From Planctomycetales bacterium ZRK34 (lineage in GTDB: Bacteria; Planctomycetota; Phycisphaerae; Phycisphaerales; Zrk34), in the NCBI GenBank assembly GCA_014873095.1, contig CP050848.1, positions 2,418,001 to 2,482,000 of the forward strand: a DNA stretch of 64,000 nucleotides, written 5' to 3'. The notes beneath the pieces are model-generated. The model saw nothing but the letters and a program-made list of their open reading frames with translations, ran no database searches and was not told where the DNA came from. Below, piece by piece: positions 43,255-51,733 of the stretch. Made by a program: the position numbers and the translations under genes. Every line of letters begins with the position of its first letter. The first letter of the stretch is position 1.

Positions 43255-45984
43255 ATGAAATCCTTACTCACGACCATCGCGGCATTGACCCTCACCACCT
43301 CGGCGGCATTCGGCGAAACAGCAGGCTACTGGAGCTTCGATTCCGGCCAGCCCGGCGAGACCGCGAAGGTCATTGCATCGGAGATCGACCCGGCGCTGGA
43401 AGGCAAAGCCGGCGTCAACGAAACGGGCGCGCCGCCAGTGTTCAGCGATGCCGTGCCGATGGCGACGGTGTGGGACGGATCGACCTACACGCCAGCGAAC
43501 CAAAAAAATGAAGGCTCGCTCCAATTCACCAACGACAGCGCGAAGGATGGCGTGGCTCCGATCGGCGGCGATGTCATCGTCCCCGGCGACCATGCGAAGC
43601 TGCACAGCCCCAGCCTGACGATCGAAGCGTTCGTGAAGGTCAATCGGCCCACGTCACGCTTCGTGCTGATCGCCAGCAAGCGCCGGGATCAGACCGGCGC
43701 GACCTGGTCGCTGGCGATCGATCCCGAAGGGCGCCTGCGTGCGCGGTTCGACACGCAAACCAATGACGACCCGGACCGCAAGGGATTCAACCAGGGGTTC
43801 GGCTCGTCGACGGATGTGGCCGACGGAGTGTGGCATCACGTGGCGCTGACGTTCGATCACGAGACGCGCCAGGTCGCGCTTTATGTCGACTACCGTAAGA
43901 GCGGCGGCGGTACGACCGCCGGGCCGCTTGTTTACGACAACAGCGATCTGGTGATCGGCCGCGGACTTGACGGCTGGCTGGATGAGGTGCGGATCACCGA
44001 CCAGGCGTTGCACCCGGAGCAGCTGCTTCGACGCACGCAATTCTTCTCCGGGATGCAGAACAAACCCAGGCAACCGGTCTTCCTCGATCAGACATTCACC
44101 CGTGTCCAATCAGCCCTGAGCCCGGAACTCCAGCGCATCGGCACGCTGATCCCCAAGTCGGTCGACGAGATTGAGACGTCGATGTGGTCACTGGGTTGCG
44201 AAACACTGGATCGCAGTCTGGCCGACTGGGATGCCTACAAGGGCTATCTCGAGCCCCTGGGCATTCGCCGCATCCGGCTGCAGGGTGGTTGGAACCGCAC
44301 GGAGAAAAAGAAAGGCGAATACGACTTCGCATGGTTGGACCACATCGTCGATGATGCGATCGATCGCGGGCTCGAAGTCTGCCTGGAGACGTCGTACAAC
44401 AATCGGCTGTACGAACCCGGCGGTGCGACCGGTCCCGGCGGTAAGCTCCCGTCCGGCGAAGAGACCCTCGCCGCGTGGGACCGGTGGGTCGAGGCGATGG
44501 TTCAGCGTTACTCGGCCAAGGGGGTCAAAGAATGGATGATGTACAACGAGCCGAACCTCAACAAGGCCAACACCTATGACGACATCGTCGCCAACAACAT
44601 CCGCACCGCCCAGATCATCAAGCGGGTCGATCCCGAGGCGAAGGTCGGCGCCTTCGTGCTGGCCGGCCTGAACGTGAACATGCTCGAGAAGCTGCTGACC
44701 AAGATCAGCGACCAGGGCAAGCTCGACCTTTTTGAATGGGCGATCTACCACGGTTACAGCGGCAACCCCGATCGGTTGAACCCGAGCATGGATGCCCTGC
44801 ACGAGATGCTCGACCGCGTCGCCCCGAACATCCGCCCGTGGCAGGGCGAGGCGGGGTGCGCTTCGGAAGCGGTGCAATACGCGCTGTCGGGGATCGACTG
44901 GACCGAGTATTCCCACGCCAAGTGGAACGCCCGGCGAATGCTCTGCGACATCGGCCATGATGTCGAATCGTCGGTGTTTACCATCTCCGACCTCTCGTAC
45001 CACAAGGACTTCATCTCGCGGTACGGCCTGCTGAAGACCAACCCCGACAACTCGATCATCAAGGTCAAGTCCGCTTACTACACCGTGCAGAACGTGGTGT
45101 CGGTCTTCAATGACGCGCTGGCCCGCGTGCCGGACTACAAGATGACGATCACCGGGACCGACAAGCAATTGACGTGGTTCGCCTTCCGCGACCGGGAGAC
45201 GGGGCTCGACGTGGTCACGCTGTGGGACGGCACGGAACTTCCCTCCAACGACTCGAACATCACGCCGGTCGACGTGGAGATCGAAGGCGGCCGGTTCGAA
45301 TCACCCGTATGGATCGACACGATCACCGGCAACATCTACGAAATTCCCGCCGAGCAGATCCAGCGCGAAGGCGACGTGGTTCGGTTCAAAGATGTGCCGG
45401 TGTACGACGGCCCCGGTGTGATCACCGACAAGTCGCTGCTGAAGTTTGAACCGGCGCGGGCCTCGAAGAAAAAGAAGAAGGCGAAGAAGGCTCCAAAACC
45501 GGAGACCAAACAGGCGGCGCCGGACGTCGCGTCGAAGCTGAAGGCCTTCCGACTGCCGGGCACGCAGCAGCCCGCCCCGGCGGTGGTGATACTCGGCGGG
45601 GCCGAGCAGCTTGCCGGCGAGACGGCGAAGTGGCTCAATGAGCAGGACGTTCACGCGTTCGTTCTGACCGTCGACAAGGGGGCTGAACCCAAAGCGATCG
45701 CTTCGGAGGTTCGCGCTTCGCTGACCTACCTGCGGGGTCAGACCGGGCCATGGCAGATCAAGGCGGATGCGATCGGCGTGATGGCGCTGGACGCCAAAGC
45801 GGCCGCCGCGGCGATCACCGTCACAAAGGATGCCGACTTCACGGCGCTGATTCAGACGTCCGACGAACAGACTTTCGAAAACCTGCCTGAAGCCAAACCG
45901 GAGGCGCTGTTCACCGGCAGCAAAGACACCTGGCAAAAATCTCTGGCCAAGTGGCTCGAAAAACACAAGGGTAAGGTATTCTGA
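43255..45984 (+). CDS. Exported LamG-glycosidase fusion with degenerate esterase domain
   Basis: A 909-residue protein. Signal peptide; a LamG/concanavalin-like domain (about 30-265, with DGVWHHVALTFDHETRQVAL and WLDEVRITDQALHPEQL). A clan-A TIM barrel (about 300-600) has acid/base candidate E in MMYNEPNLNKAN (about 430) and nucleophile candidate E in PWQGEAGCASEA (about 531), resembling GH39-type enzymes. A beta-sandwich follows to about 735. A lysine-rich linker KKKKKAKKAPKPETK leads to a C-terminal alpha/beta-hydrolase-like domain (about 763-905). There the expected G-x-S-x-G elbow reads IGVMALDAKAA, so the nucleophile is lost. It probably trims a polysaccharide feeding this operon. Confidence 0.82.
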   Translation: MKSLLTTIAALTLTTSAAFGETAGYWSFDSGQPGETAKVIASEIDPALEGKAGVNETGAPPVFSDAVPMATVWDGSTYTPANQKNEGSLQFTNDSAKDGVAPIGGDVIVPGDHAKLHSPSLTIEAFVKVNRPTSRFVLIASKRRDQTGATWSLAIDPEGRLRARFDTQTNDDPDRKGFNQGFGSSTDVADGVWHHVALTFDHETRQVALYVDYRKSGGGTTAGPLVYDNSDLVIGRGLDGWLDEVRITDQALHPEQLLRRTQFFSGMQNKPRQPVFLDQTFTRVQSALSPELQRIGTLIPKSVDEIETSMWSLGCETLDRSLADWDAYKGYLEPLGIRRIRLQGGWNRTEKKKGEYDFAWLDHIVDDAIDRGLEVCLETSYNNRLYEPGGATGPGGKLPSGEETLAAWDRWVEAMVQRYSAKGVKEWMMYNEPNLNKANTYDDIVANNIRTAQIIKRVDPEAKVGAFVLAGLNVNMLEKLLTKISDQGKLDLFEWAIYHGYSGNPDRLNPSMDALHEMLDRVAPNIRPWQGEAGCASEAVQYALSGIDWTEYSHAKWNARRMLCDIGHDVESSVFTISDLSYHKDFISRYGLLKTNPDNSIIKVKSAYYTVQNVVSVFNDALARVPDYKMTITGTDKQLTWFAFRDRETGLDVVTLWDGTELPSNDSNITPVDVEIEGGRFESPVWIDTITGNIYEIPAEQIQREGDVVRFKDVPVYDGPGVITDKSLLKFEPARASKKKKKAKKAPKPETKQAAPDVASKLKAFRLPGTQQPAPAVVILGGAEQLAGETAKWLNEQDVHAFVLTVDKGAEPKAIASEVRASLTYLRGQTGPWQIKADAIGVMALDAKAAAAAITVTKDADFTALIQTSDEQTFENLPEAKPEALFTGSKDTWQKSLAKWLEKHKGKVF

Positions 45985-46041
45985 GCAATCATCGGGACAC
46001 GATGTTCGTCGTGAACCCGTTCGTGAAAGGATTGGTGTGTT

Positions 46042-46911
46042 TTGATCGAAGCCGAACCCGTCTGGCCGATACGCGCGGAACTGGGTGAAGGGCCCATCTG
46101 GTGGGACGGGTCGCTGTACTGGATCGACATCAATGCGCCGGCGCTGCACATCTACACGCCGGCGACGCAGCAGCGGCGGAGCTTCGAGTTGGCTGAGAAG
46201 ATCGGCACGGTCGTGCCGCGCGCCGACGGCAAGTTGATACTCGCGCAGGAGACCGGGCTGCACGTGTTTGACCCGGCGGCCGGGGCGGTGGTTGAAACAT
46301 TACCCTGGCCGGCGGACTGCCCGATCGTCGAGCGGTTCAACGATGGCAAGTGCGATCCTCAGGGGCGATTCTGGGTTGGCACGATGGGGCGTGACAAGCC
46401 GATCGCAAGCCTGTATCGGGTCGAACCCGGCTGCCGCGTGACGGAGATGCTCACGGGCGTACGCATCTCCAACGGCCTTTGCTGGGACGAGCCGCGCGGC
46501 CGGTTCTACTTCATTGATTCACCGACGAAGACGCTGGACGTGTTCGACTGGGACCCGGCCACGGGCATGATCAGCAACCGGCGCGCGCTGTGGCGGTTGC
46601 CGGAGGGTGAAACCGGCGTGCCGGACGGCATGACCATCGACACCGAGGGGCGGTTGTGGGTCGCGATCTTCGACGGGTTCGGCGTGCACTGTATCGACCC
46701 GGACAGCGGGCAATCGCTGCAGAAAATCGCGGTCGGAGCGGCGAAGACGACGGCCTGCTGGTTCGGCGGCGAGGGTCTCGACGAGCTTTACATCACCACG
46801 GCGTCGATCCGCGAGGATGAAGCCTCGCTGAAGCGCCATCCGCACGCCGGAAGCCTGTTCATGTGCAGGCCTGGCGCGCGGGGGCTGGCGACGACGCCTT
46901 GTGCGATTTGA
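46042..46911 (+). CDS. SMP-30/gluconolactonase family lactonase
   Basis: A 289-residue six-bladed propeller of the SGL family. The metal ligands appear as E in LGEGPIWW (about 16), N in VERFNDGKCD (about 100), N in RISNGLCWD (about 145) and D in GVPDGMTIDTEG (about 195). It hydrolyses sugar 1,4- or 1,5-lactones to acids. With the SDR and the enolase-family dehydratase it completes an oxidative, non-phosphorylative sugar route. The start is a TTG at 46042 with AAAGG about eleven bases upstream; no ATG fits the conserved N-terminus. It is the last gene of the run, 131 bases after the dehydratase-module glycosidase. Confidence 0.88.
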   Translation: MIEAEPVWPIRAELGEGPIWWDGSLYWIDINAPALHIYTPATQQRRSFELAEKIGTVVPRADGKLILAQETGLHVFDPAAGAVVETLPWPADCPIVERFNDGKCDPQGRFWVGTMGRDKPIASLYRVEPGCRVTEMLTGVRISNGLCWDEPRGRFYFIDSPTKTLDVFDWDPATGMISNRRALWRLPEGETGVPDGMTIDTEGRLWVAIFDGFGVHCIDPDSGQSLQKIAVGAAKTTACWFGGEGLDELYITTASIREDEASLKRHPHAGSLFMCRPGARGLATTPCAI

Positions 46912-46985
46912 AAAAATTTTTCAGCTTGCATGTAAAACGAACGGCGGCTCGGGCTATTGGCTAGTGGAAGGATTGCGCCTGGCCT

Positions 46986-47525
46986 ATGGCTGTTAACGAA
47001 GAACTCGTGGTGCGTGAACTGTGGCGGCAGCGGATTCGACTGCTGGCGTACATCGAGGTGATCGTACGCGATCGGGATCTGGCCGAGGACGTGTTTCAGG
47101 AAATCGGCGTGGCGGCGCTGACCAAGCGCGACCAGATCAACGACCGCGAGCACCTGGTCCGCTGGCTGGGGCAGGCAGCGCGTTATCACGGGTTGACGGC
47201 CGCTCGCAATCGATCGCGACACCATCGTCTTTTCGACAGCCGCGTGCTGGACCACATCGAAGCCATGTGGCAGCGCGACGAGCCGGCGGCGGCGGATGTC
47301 TCCGGCGCGGCGCTGGAAACCTGCCTGGGCCAACTCACCGGATACAACCGCAAGCTGATCGAGCTGCGTTACCGCCAGGGACTGACCGGCAGCGCGCTGG
47401 CCGAGGCGGCCGGTCGCAGTAAGAACACGGTATATGTGGCGCTGGCGCGTGTGCACAAAGCCCTGGCCGAGTGCGTCACACGCGAACTCCGCCGGGCCGA
47501 CGGATCGGAGGGCGCGTCACGATGA
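46986..47525 (+). CDS. ECF sigma factor (module A)
   Basis: A 179-residue sigma-70-family protein. Region 2 (about 8-80) has RIRLLAYIEVIVRDRDLAEDVFQEIGV, and region 4 (about 112-168) has CLGQLTGYNRKLIELRYRQG and a helix-turn-helix LAEAAGRSKNTVYVALARVH. It belongs to the family seen in Rhodopirellula and Verrucomicrobia next to FecR genes. Its stop overlaps the FecR gene start by four bases, so the two are coupled and the FecR protein is its likely anti-sigma or signal partner. It heads module A. Confidence 0.9.
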   Translation: MAVNEELVVRELWRQRIRLLAYIEVIVRDRDLAEDVFQEIGVAALTKRDQINDREHLVRWLGQAARYHGLTAARNRSRHHRLFDSRVLDHIEAMWQRDEPAAADVSGAALETCLGQLTGYNRKLIELRYRQGLTGSALAEAAGRSKNTVYVALARVHKALAECVTRELRRADGSEGASR

Positions 47526-48940
47526 ATATCGACCGCGCCAAACCCCTCGACGGAACCGACTACGAAGCGGCGCTGCGGCTGTTGGACGATGAGCTGGATG
47601 CGACGCGCTTCGACGAACTCGACCGCCAGGCGTCAGAAGACCCGGCGAAGGCGGAACTGCTTTTCACGCTGGCGGCCCAGCGGTGGGCGATCTCGGAACT
47701 GCTGGCCCGATCGACCCGCCTCGATGAACTGACCCAAGTCGAAACCCAGGCGATCAGACACTACGACGGCAAGCGAGTTGTCGGGCGCGGTCTTCGCTGG
47801 GCGGCAGTGGTCGCCATCGCCGCATCACTGCTGGCTGTGTTGATGGTTGCGACGCGCGACCGCAATCCCGCCACCCCATTGCAGCAGTCGTCAGCGACGG
47901 CCGGGTCGATCGTCGCGCTGCACGGCACGGGCTCAACGCAAACTGGGCAAACGTTGATCGAAGGCATGGATGTGCCGACAGGCATGCTGCGCATCGACGC
48001 GGGCTTTGTGGATCTGATCACCAGTCGCGGTGTTCATCTGTCGCTGCGCGGTCCGGGTGTGTACGAGTTGACCGACGGTATGCGCGCCACGGTTCAAACC
48101 GGCGCCCTGGCGGCATCGGTGCCTGAGTATGCGACGGGGTTCACCGTGGCGGCGGGCAACATCCGCGTGGTCGACCTGGGCACCGAATTCAGTGTCGAGC
48201 GCGGCCCCGACGGGCGCGTTCGCGTGGATGTTTTCACCGGTCGTGTTCAGGCGACGGAGTTTGATCCCGCGGGCCGGGTGATGAATACACACCTGATTGC
48301 CGCGGCACATGCCCGCATTTTCAGCGGCGATGCTGAAACGGCATCGACCGAAGCGCCGGCGCGGAACCGCCCGCCGATCAAACCGCAGCCGCTGGTCGCC
48401 GGCGACCCGGGTCTCAGCGACGGCTCGCGCCCGACCGACACGATCGTGTTCAATCCCGCGGCGTTTTCGTCGTACAGCGACCAGGACGCGATGCATGATC
48501 AGCCCTCGCAGCTGCAAATGACCGATGGCGGGCAGACCGTCACGCTGATCGGCAATGCATGGAAGGCGCTGCCGCTCGAATACGACGTGACAGTAGACAC
48601 GGTGCTTGAATTTGAATGTCGCATCACGCGGGCCGGCGAGTTGATCGGCATCGGGCTGGATGATGACAACAACCATGCCACCGGCAAGCTGTTCGCCCTG
48701 GCCGGTCGCGAGACGGAACTGCCGTATTTCGATTACAGCCCCTGGTCGGCGTCGACGGACGGCTGGTGTCATGTCCGATTGCGTCTCGACGCTGAAGCGC
48801 CGCGGCATGTCCGACAGCTTGTCTTGTTTGCCGATGACGACCGCTCCGGCGAGGCCGAGGCGTCGTTCCGCAACATCAGAATTTATCGCGACCACGCTCC
48901 TGGCGCTGGTCGTTATTCAATCCTCGAACCCACCGAATAG
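47522..48940 (+). CDS. FecR domain membrane protein (module A)
   Basis: A 472-residue protein. An N-terminal cytoplasmic helical part (about 1-85, with YEAALRLLDDELDATRFDEL) resembles an anti-sigma tail. One membrane helix (RWAAVVAIAASLLAVLMVAT, about 95-114) is followed by a periplasmic FecR domain. That domain has VDLITSRGVHLSLRGPGVYEL and VRVVDLGTEFSV-like IRVVDLGTEFSVERG (about 218). A C-terminal sandwich (about 310-465) may bind carbohydrate. It could relay an outside signal to the overlapping ECF sigma factor. The homologue in module B has the same order, with LamG at the end. Confidence 0.88.
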   Translation: MNIDRAKPLDGTDYEAALRLLDDELDATRFDELDRQASEDPAKAELLFTLAAQRWAISELLARSTRLDELTQVETQAIRHYDGKRVVGRGLRWAAVVAIAASLLAVLMVATRDRNPATPLQQSSATAGSIVALHGTGSTQTGQTLIEGMDVPTGMLRIDAGFVDLITSRGVHLSLRGPGVYELTDGMRATVQTGALAASVPEYATGFTVAAGNIRVVDLGTEFSVERGPDGRVRVDVFTGRVQATEFDPAGRVMNTHLIAAAHARIFSGDAETASTEAPARNRPPIKPQPLVAGDPGLSDGSRPTDTIVFNPAAFSSYSDQDAMHDQPSQLQMTDGGQTVTLIGNAWKALPLEYDVTVDTVLEFECRITRAGELIGIGLDDDNNHATGKLFALAGRETELPYFDYSPWSASTDGWCHVRLRLDAEAPRHVRQLVLFADDDRSGEAEASFRNIRIYRDHAPGAGRYSILEPTE

Positions 48941-48956
48941 AAAAAGGATGAAGATC

Positions 48957-49709
48957 ATGAACCGCAAGCAAACTCAACCCGTCGCGGTGTTCGCCGCCTT
49001 GCTGATCGGCTGCGTCGTGTCGCACGCCGCCTACGCCGGGGCGGTCACCTCCGCCACGCTGCCCGACGACGGCGGCGAAAACACCATCACCGATTTCGTG
49101 GCCGACTCGACGGACTATACCGTCACGAATTATGCCACGGCGACGAACACCTCCGCCGCTGAGCGCCGGTATTTTCGATCTTCGACAGACCCCGGCTCGC
49201 ACAACGCGGCGCTGGGCGACAACGATGTCACCACAGGCGTACTGAACACTGCCGGCACGGTCTTTTCGCTTAATCACAGCGCGATCCTCGCCGCGGATGT
49301 CTTCTTCGTCACGGACGTCAATGCCTCATCCGGCTCGGCGGACACCTTCAGCTTCCAGGCGGTCGATGCCGGCGGCAACGTGCTGGCCTCCTCCGCGACG
49401 GTTTCGCTGACGATGAGCGCCGGCGGCGTCAACACCCTGCTCGTCTTCAGCGCCACGCTCGTCAATTCTGACAACACACCCGCCGGCGGCATCACCGGTC
49501 TGAACCTGAACGCCAGCACCTTCACGCTTGCTGATTTCTCGCTGAACGCCTCGGACCTGGCCGCGGTGGCCGGCGTCAAGCTCACCAACACCGGCGGCGT
49601 GGGCGACCCGGGGCTCGTCGGGCTGGCTCAGGTGGTGTCGATTCCAACGCCCGCCGCCTTGCCGGCCGGACTGATGATGCTGGGTTTGCTGGTCATGCGT
49701 CGCAAATAG
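48957..49709 (+). CDS. Exported protein with PTPAALPAGL sorting tail (module A)
   Basis: A 250-residue protein with a signal peptide (PVAVFAALLIGCVVSHAAYA) and a Ser/Thr/Asn-rich beta body (ADTFSFQAVDAGGNVLASSA). The tail is IPTPAALPAGLMMLGLLVMRRK. AAAAGGA about eight bases upstream supports ATG 48957; 48948 is an alternative. It follows the FecR gene by only 16 bases. It is probably the structural or displayed output of module A. No enzymatic motif is visible. Confidence 0.8.
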   Translation: MNRKQTQPVAVFAALLIGCVVSHAAYAGAVTSATLPDDGGENTITDFVADSTDYTVTNYATATNTSAAERRYFRSSTDPGSHNAALGDNDVTTGVLNTAGTVFSLNHSAILAADVFFVTDVNASSGSADTFSFQAVDAGGNVLASSATVSLTMSAGGVNTLLVFSATLVNSDNTPAGGITGLNLNASTFTLADFSLNASDLAAVAGVKLTNTGGVGDPGLVGLAQVVSIPTPAALPAGLMMLGLLVMRRK

Positions 49710-49756
49710 CCGCGATGCAACGCATCGCGGTCCGCGAATCGTTGATTCGCGGCTAT
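49706..49756. repeat. Double-hairpin intergenic repeat (ATAGCCGCG...CGCGGCTAT), copy 2
   Basis: CCGCGATGC-AA-CGCATCGCGG-like and CCGCGAATC-GTT-GATTCGCGG hairpins sit side by side, with outer ATAGCCGCG/CGCGGCTAT closing. It begins at the stop codon of the sorting-tail gene and ends just before the pseudopilin. Confidence 0.7.
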
Positions 49757-49769
49757 CGAAAGCATGCTT

Positions 49770-50516
49770 ATGCGCAAACATGGTTTCACACTCATTGAGC
49801 TGTTGGTGGTCGTCAGCATCATCGCGCTGCTGGTCGCGCTGTTGATGCCGGCGTTGTCCAGAGCGGTTGACACCTCGCGGCAGGTTGTCTGCGCCACCCA
49901 GCAGCGGCAGCTCGCTGTCGCCATGGTCGCTTATGCCACCGAGTCGCGCGGCCGCCTGCTGGCCAGTCTCAATGAAACGCAATCAGACATCATCGCCCAG
50001 GCCTGGGCCCAGAAGCCCGTGCTCTTTCTGCTGGACCGCTACCTCGGCGGCAATGTGAAGCTGTTTTTCTGCCCCGGCTTCATGTCCAACAACACCGCGT
50101 ACTACACCGAGCCGGAGAAGTTCTTCGAGTTTTCGACCAGTTGGCGAAACTGGTATCCGCGCGAGCGCATCACCTCATACGTCTGCGGCACATCCATCGT
50201 GCTCGATCCGAAAACCACCACCTTCGGCGGCATCACCTACCCGCTCGGCTCGCAGCGCGTGACCATGCTCAACGAGGCTAAACCCGACGACATGCTCTTC
50301 GCCGACCTGACGCAGGACGTCACCAACGATTTCTACTTTCAGCAGTTTGTCGGATTTTCCAGCCCGTCGCACCCGGATGGCTTGGGCGGCGATCCGCGCG
50401 GCGGCAATGTCATCGGCGTCGACGGGTCGGCTGTGTGGAAGAGTTTCGACGAGATGCTGCTGCGTTATTCCTACAACGCCGGGCTGCCGTCGGGCATCCG
50501 CCAGTACTGGTGGTGA
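49770..50516 (+). CDS. Pseudopilin-like type II secretion protein (module A)
   Basis: A 248-residue protein. The prepilin peptidase motif is RKHGFTLIELLVVVSIIALL at the N-terminus, with cleavage before F and the glutamate at +5. A long globular domain follows, with a late H-P-D...NVIGVDGSAVW resembling the planctomycete H-X9-DG element. It ends GIRQYWW. I chose ATG 49770 over 49764 because it gives the usual MRKHGF start. It would be processed and inserted in the inner membrane and may assemble into a pilus-like fibre. It ends exactly where the convergent phosphoesterase gene ends. Confidence 0.88.
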   Translation: MRKHGFTLIELLVVVSIIALLVALLMPALSRAVDTSRQVVCATQQRQLAVAMVAYATESRGRLLASLNETQSDIIAQAWAQKPVLFLLDRYLGGNVKLFFCPGFMSNNTAYYTEPEKFFEFSTSWRNWYPRERITSYVCGTSIVLDPKTTTFGGITYPLGSQRVTMLNEAKPDDMLFADLTQDVTNDFYFQQFVGFSSPSHPDGLGGDPRGGNVIGVDGSAVWKSFDEMLLRYSYNAGLPSGIRQYWW

Positions 50517-51434
50517 TCAGCCTGTGAGCGGCTTCATGACGCGATCGATCTGGTTCACGAATCCGTGCACGCGCAGCGTCGAATCGTCATACACCGAGAC
50601 GATGCCGTACCCGTTGTTCTTCGGCGCCGGGCCTTCGACCAGTGCAACCAGCGTGCAGTAATGAATGCCGGCGATCTGCTGGTAGTCGTTCTTGTGGCTG
50701 TGGCCCTGAAATACAGCCGCCACGTTGCCCGCCTGTTCCAGCACGTGTCGCACCTGTGAGGCATTGCGCGTCGAGTGCTTGCCGTGTTCATCCAGTCGCT
50801 GATGCGCCAGCACGATGACCGGCCCCGGGCTTTTTGCAAGTTGCGAAGCCAGCCACTCGAGTTGCGACGGCGGAACATTCGCATCGTCCCATTTGGCATT
50901 GCCGCGCTGGTAAGGCGCGCCGTCGCTGCGATAGCACGCATCCAGGCTGATCACGCGAACACCGCCGTGATCAACCGCCTCGTGCGGTGAGCGCATTGGT
51001 GTGTGCTGCATGAACTCATCTTTGGTCAACTGCTCGACGCAGTGATTGCCCAGCACGTAATGTCGCGGCGCGCGGCAGCGGCTCATCACTTTTTCGATCG
51101 TCTTGAGTTGTTCGATATCGCCGGCGGTCGAATGCGTGGTGTCGATCAGATCGCCGAGTTGTGCGACAAACGCCAGGTCGGACTGGTTGAACGCATCCAC
51201 AGCCCGGGCGAGCTTCTGCCGGCTGTCGCGGTAGTAGCGGTTGATGCGCATCGGTTTGTCGCCGTGGTGGATGTCGGTGACGATTCCGAACTGGAATTTC
51301 GCATCACGTCCGGGCTCGGCTGCATGCAGACGACACATCCCGCCCAGTCCGCCCAGCACCAGGGCCGAGCCCTGCACAAAGGCACGTCGTGAAACCGTCG
51401 GGTTGATCCGTGTTGGCTCCGGGTAATTCGACAT
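50517..51434 (-). CDS. Tat-exported metallophosphoesterase
   Basis: About 305 residues. Tat signal VSRRAFVQGSALVLGGLGG; the calcineurin-like motifs FGIVTDIHHGD, AQLGDLIDTTH, VLGNHC, VLAHQRL and FQGHSHKND supply the two-metal ligands. It hydrolyses a phosphate ester at the cell surface or in the periplasm; the substrate is unknown. The start is uncertain: 51434, 51443 and 51464 are all possible, and I took 51434 as the shortest with a full Tat signal. It is convergent with the pseudopilin and shares no spacer with it. Confidence 0.85.
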   Translation of the reverse strand: MSNYPEPTRINPTVSRRAFVQGSALVLGGLGGMCRLHAAEPGRDAKFQFGIVTDIHHGDKPMRINRYYRDSRQKLARAVDAFNQSDLAFVAQLGDLIDTTHSTAGDIEQLKTIEKVMSRCRAPRHYVLGNHCVEQLTKDEFMQHTPMRSPHEAVDHGGVRVISLDACYRSDGAPYQRGNAKWDDANVPPSQLEWLASQLAKSPGPVIVLAHQRLDEHGKHSTRNASQVRHVLEQAGNVAAVFQGHSHKNDYQQIAGIHYCTLVALVEGPAPKNNGYGIVSVYDDSTLRVHGFVNQIDRVMKPLTG

Positions 51435-51733
51435 CACCCTCATCATAACTGTCGGTCTATGCAAATCGAACCATCAGGCCAACAATCGCCGGACTGTCCG
51501 CTCAGAAGCTCTCCGGTATCGAGTTGGGGCCATGCCCCGGGGGGCGTGTTGTCCAATTTCGGATAAGCGGACATGCGATGTGCTGATCGTCGCAAAACGC
51601 CGGTCGCCTTAGGCTTGTTGTGAACTATCCACGTTGCGACGCGTGGGGCACGAATCTAAACGGCGGCCGCGTGGGTCGTCACGTGCACCGCACCCATCGC
51701 AACCACAAACCAATCTTGAGGGAGGTATTTCTC
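51435..51733. other. Intergenic region before the PRC-barrel gene
   Basis: About 299 bases without a supported gene. GGAGGT just before 51734 is the ribosome-binding site of the next gene. No clear promoter or repeat was seen. Confidence 0.35.
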
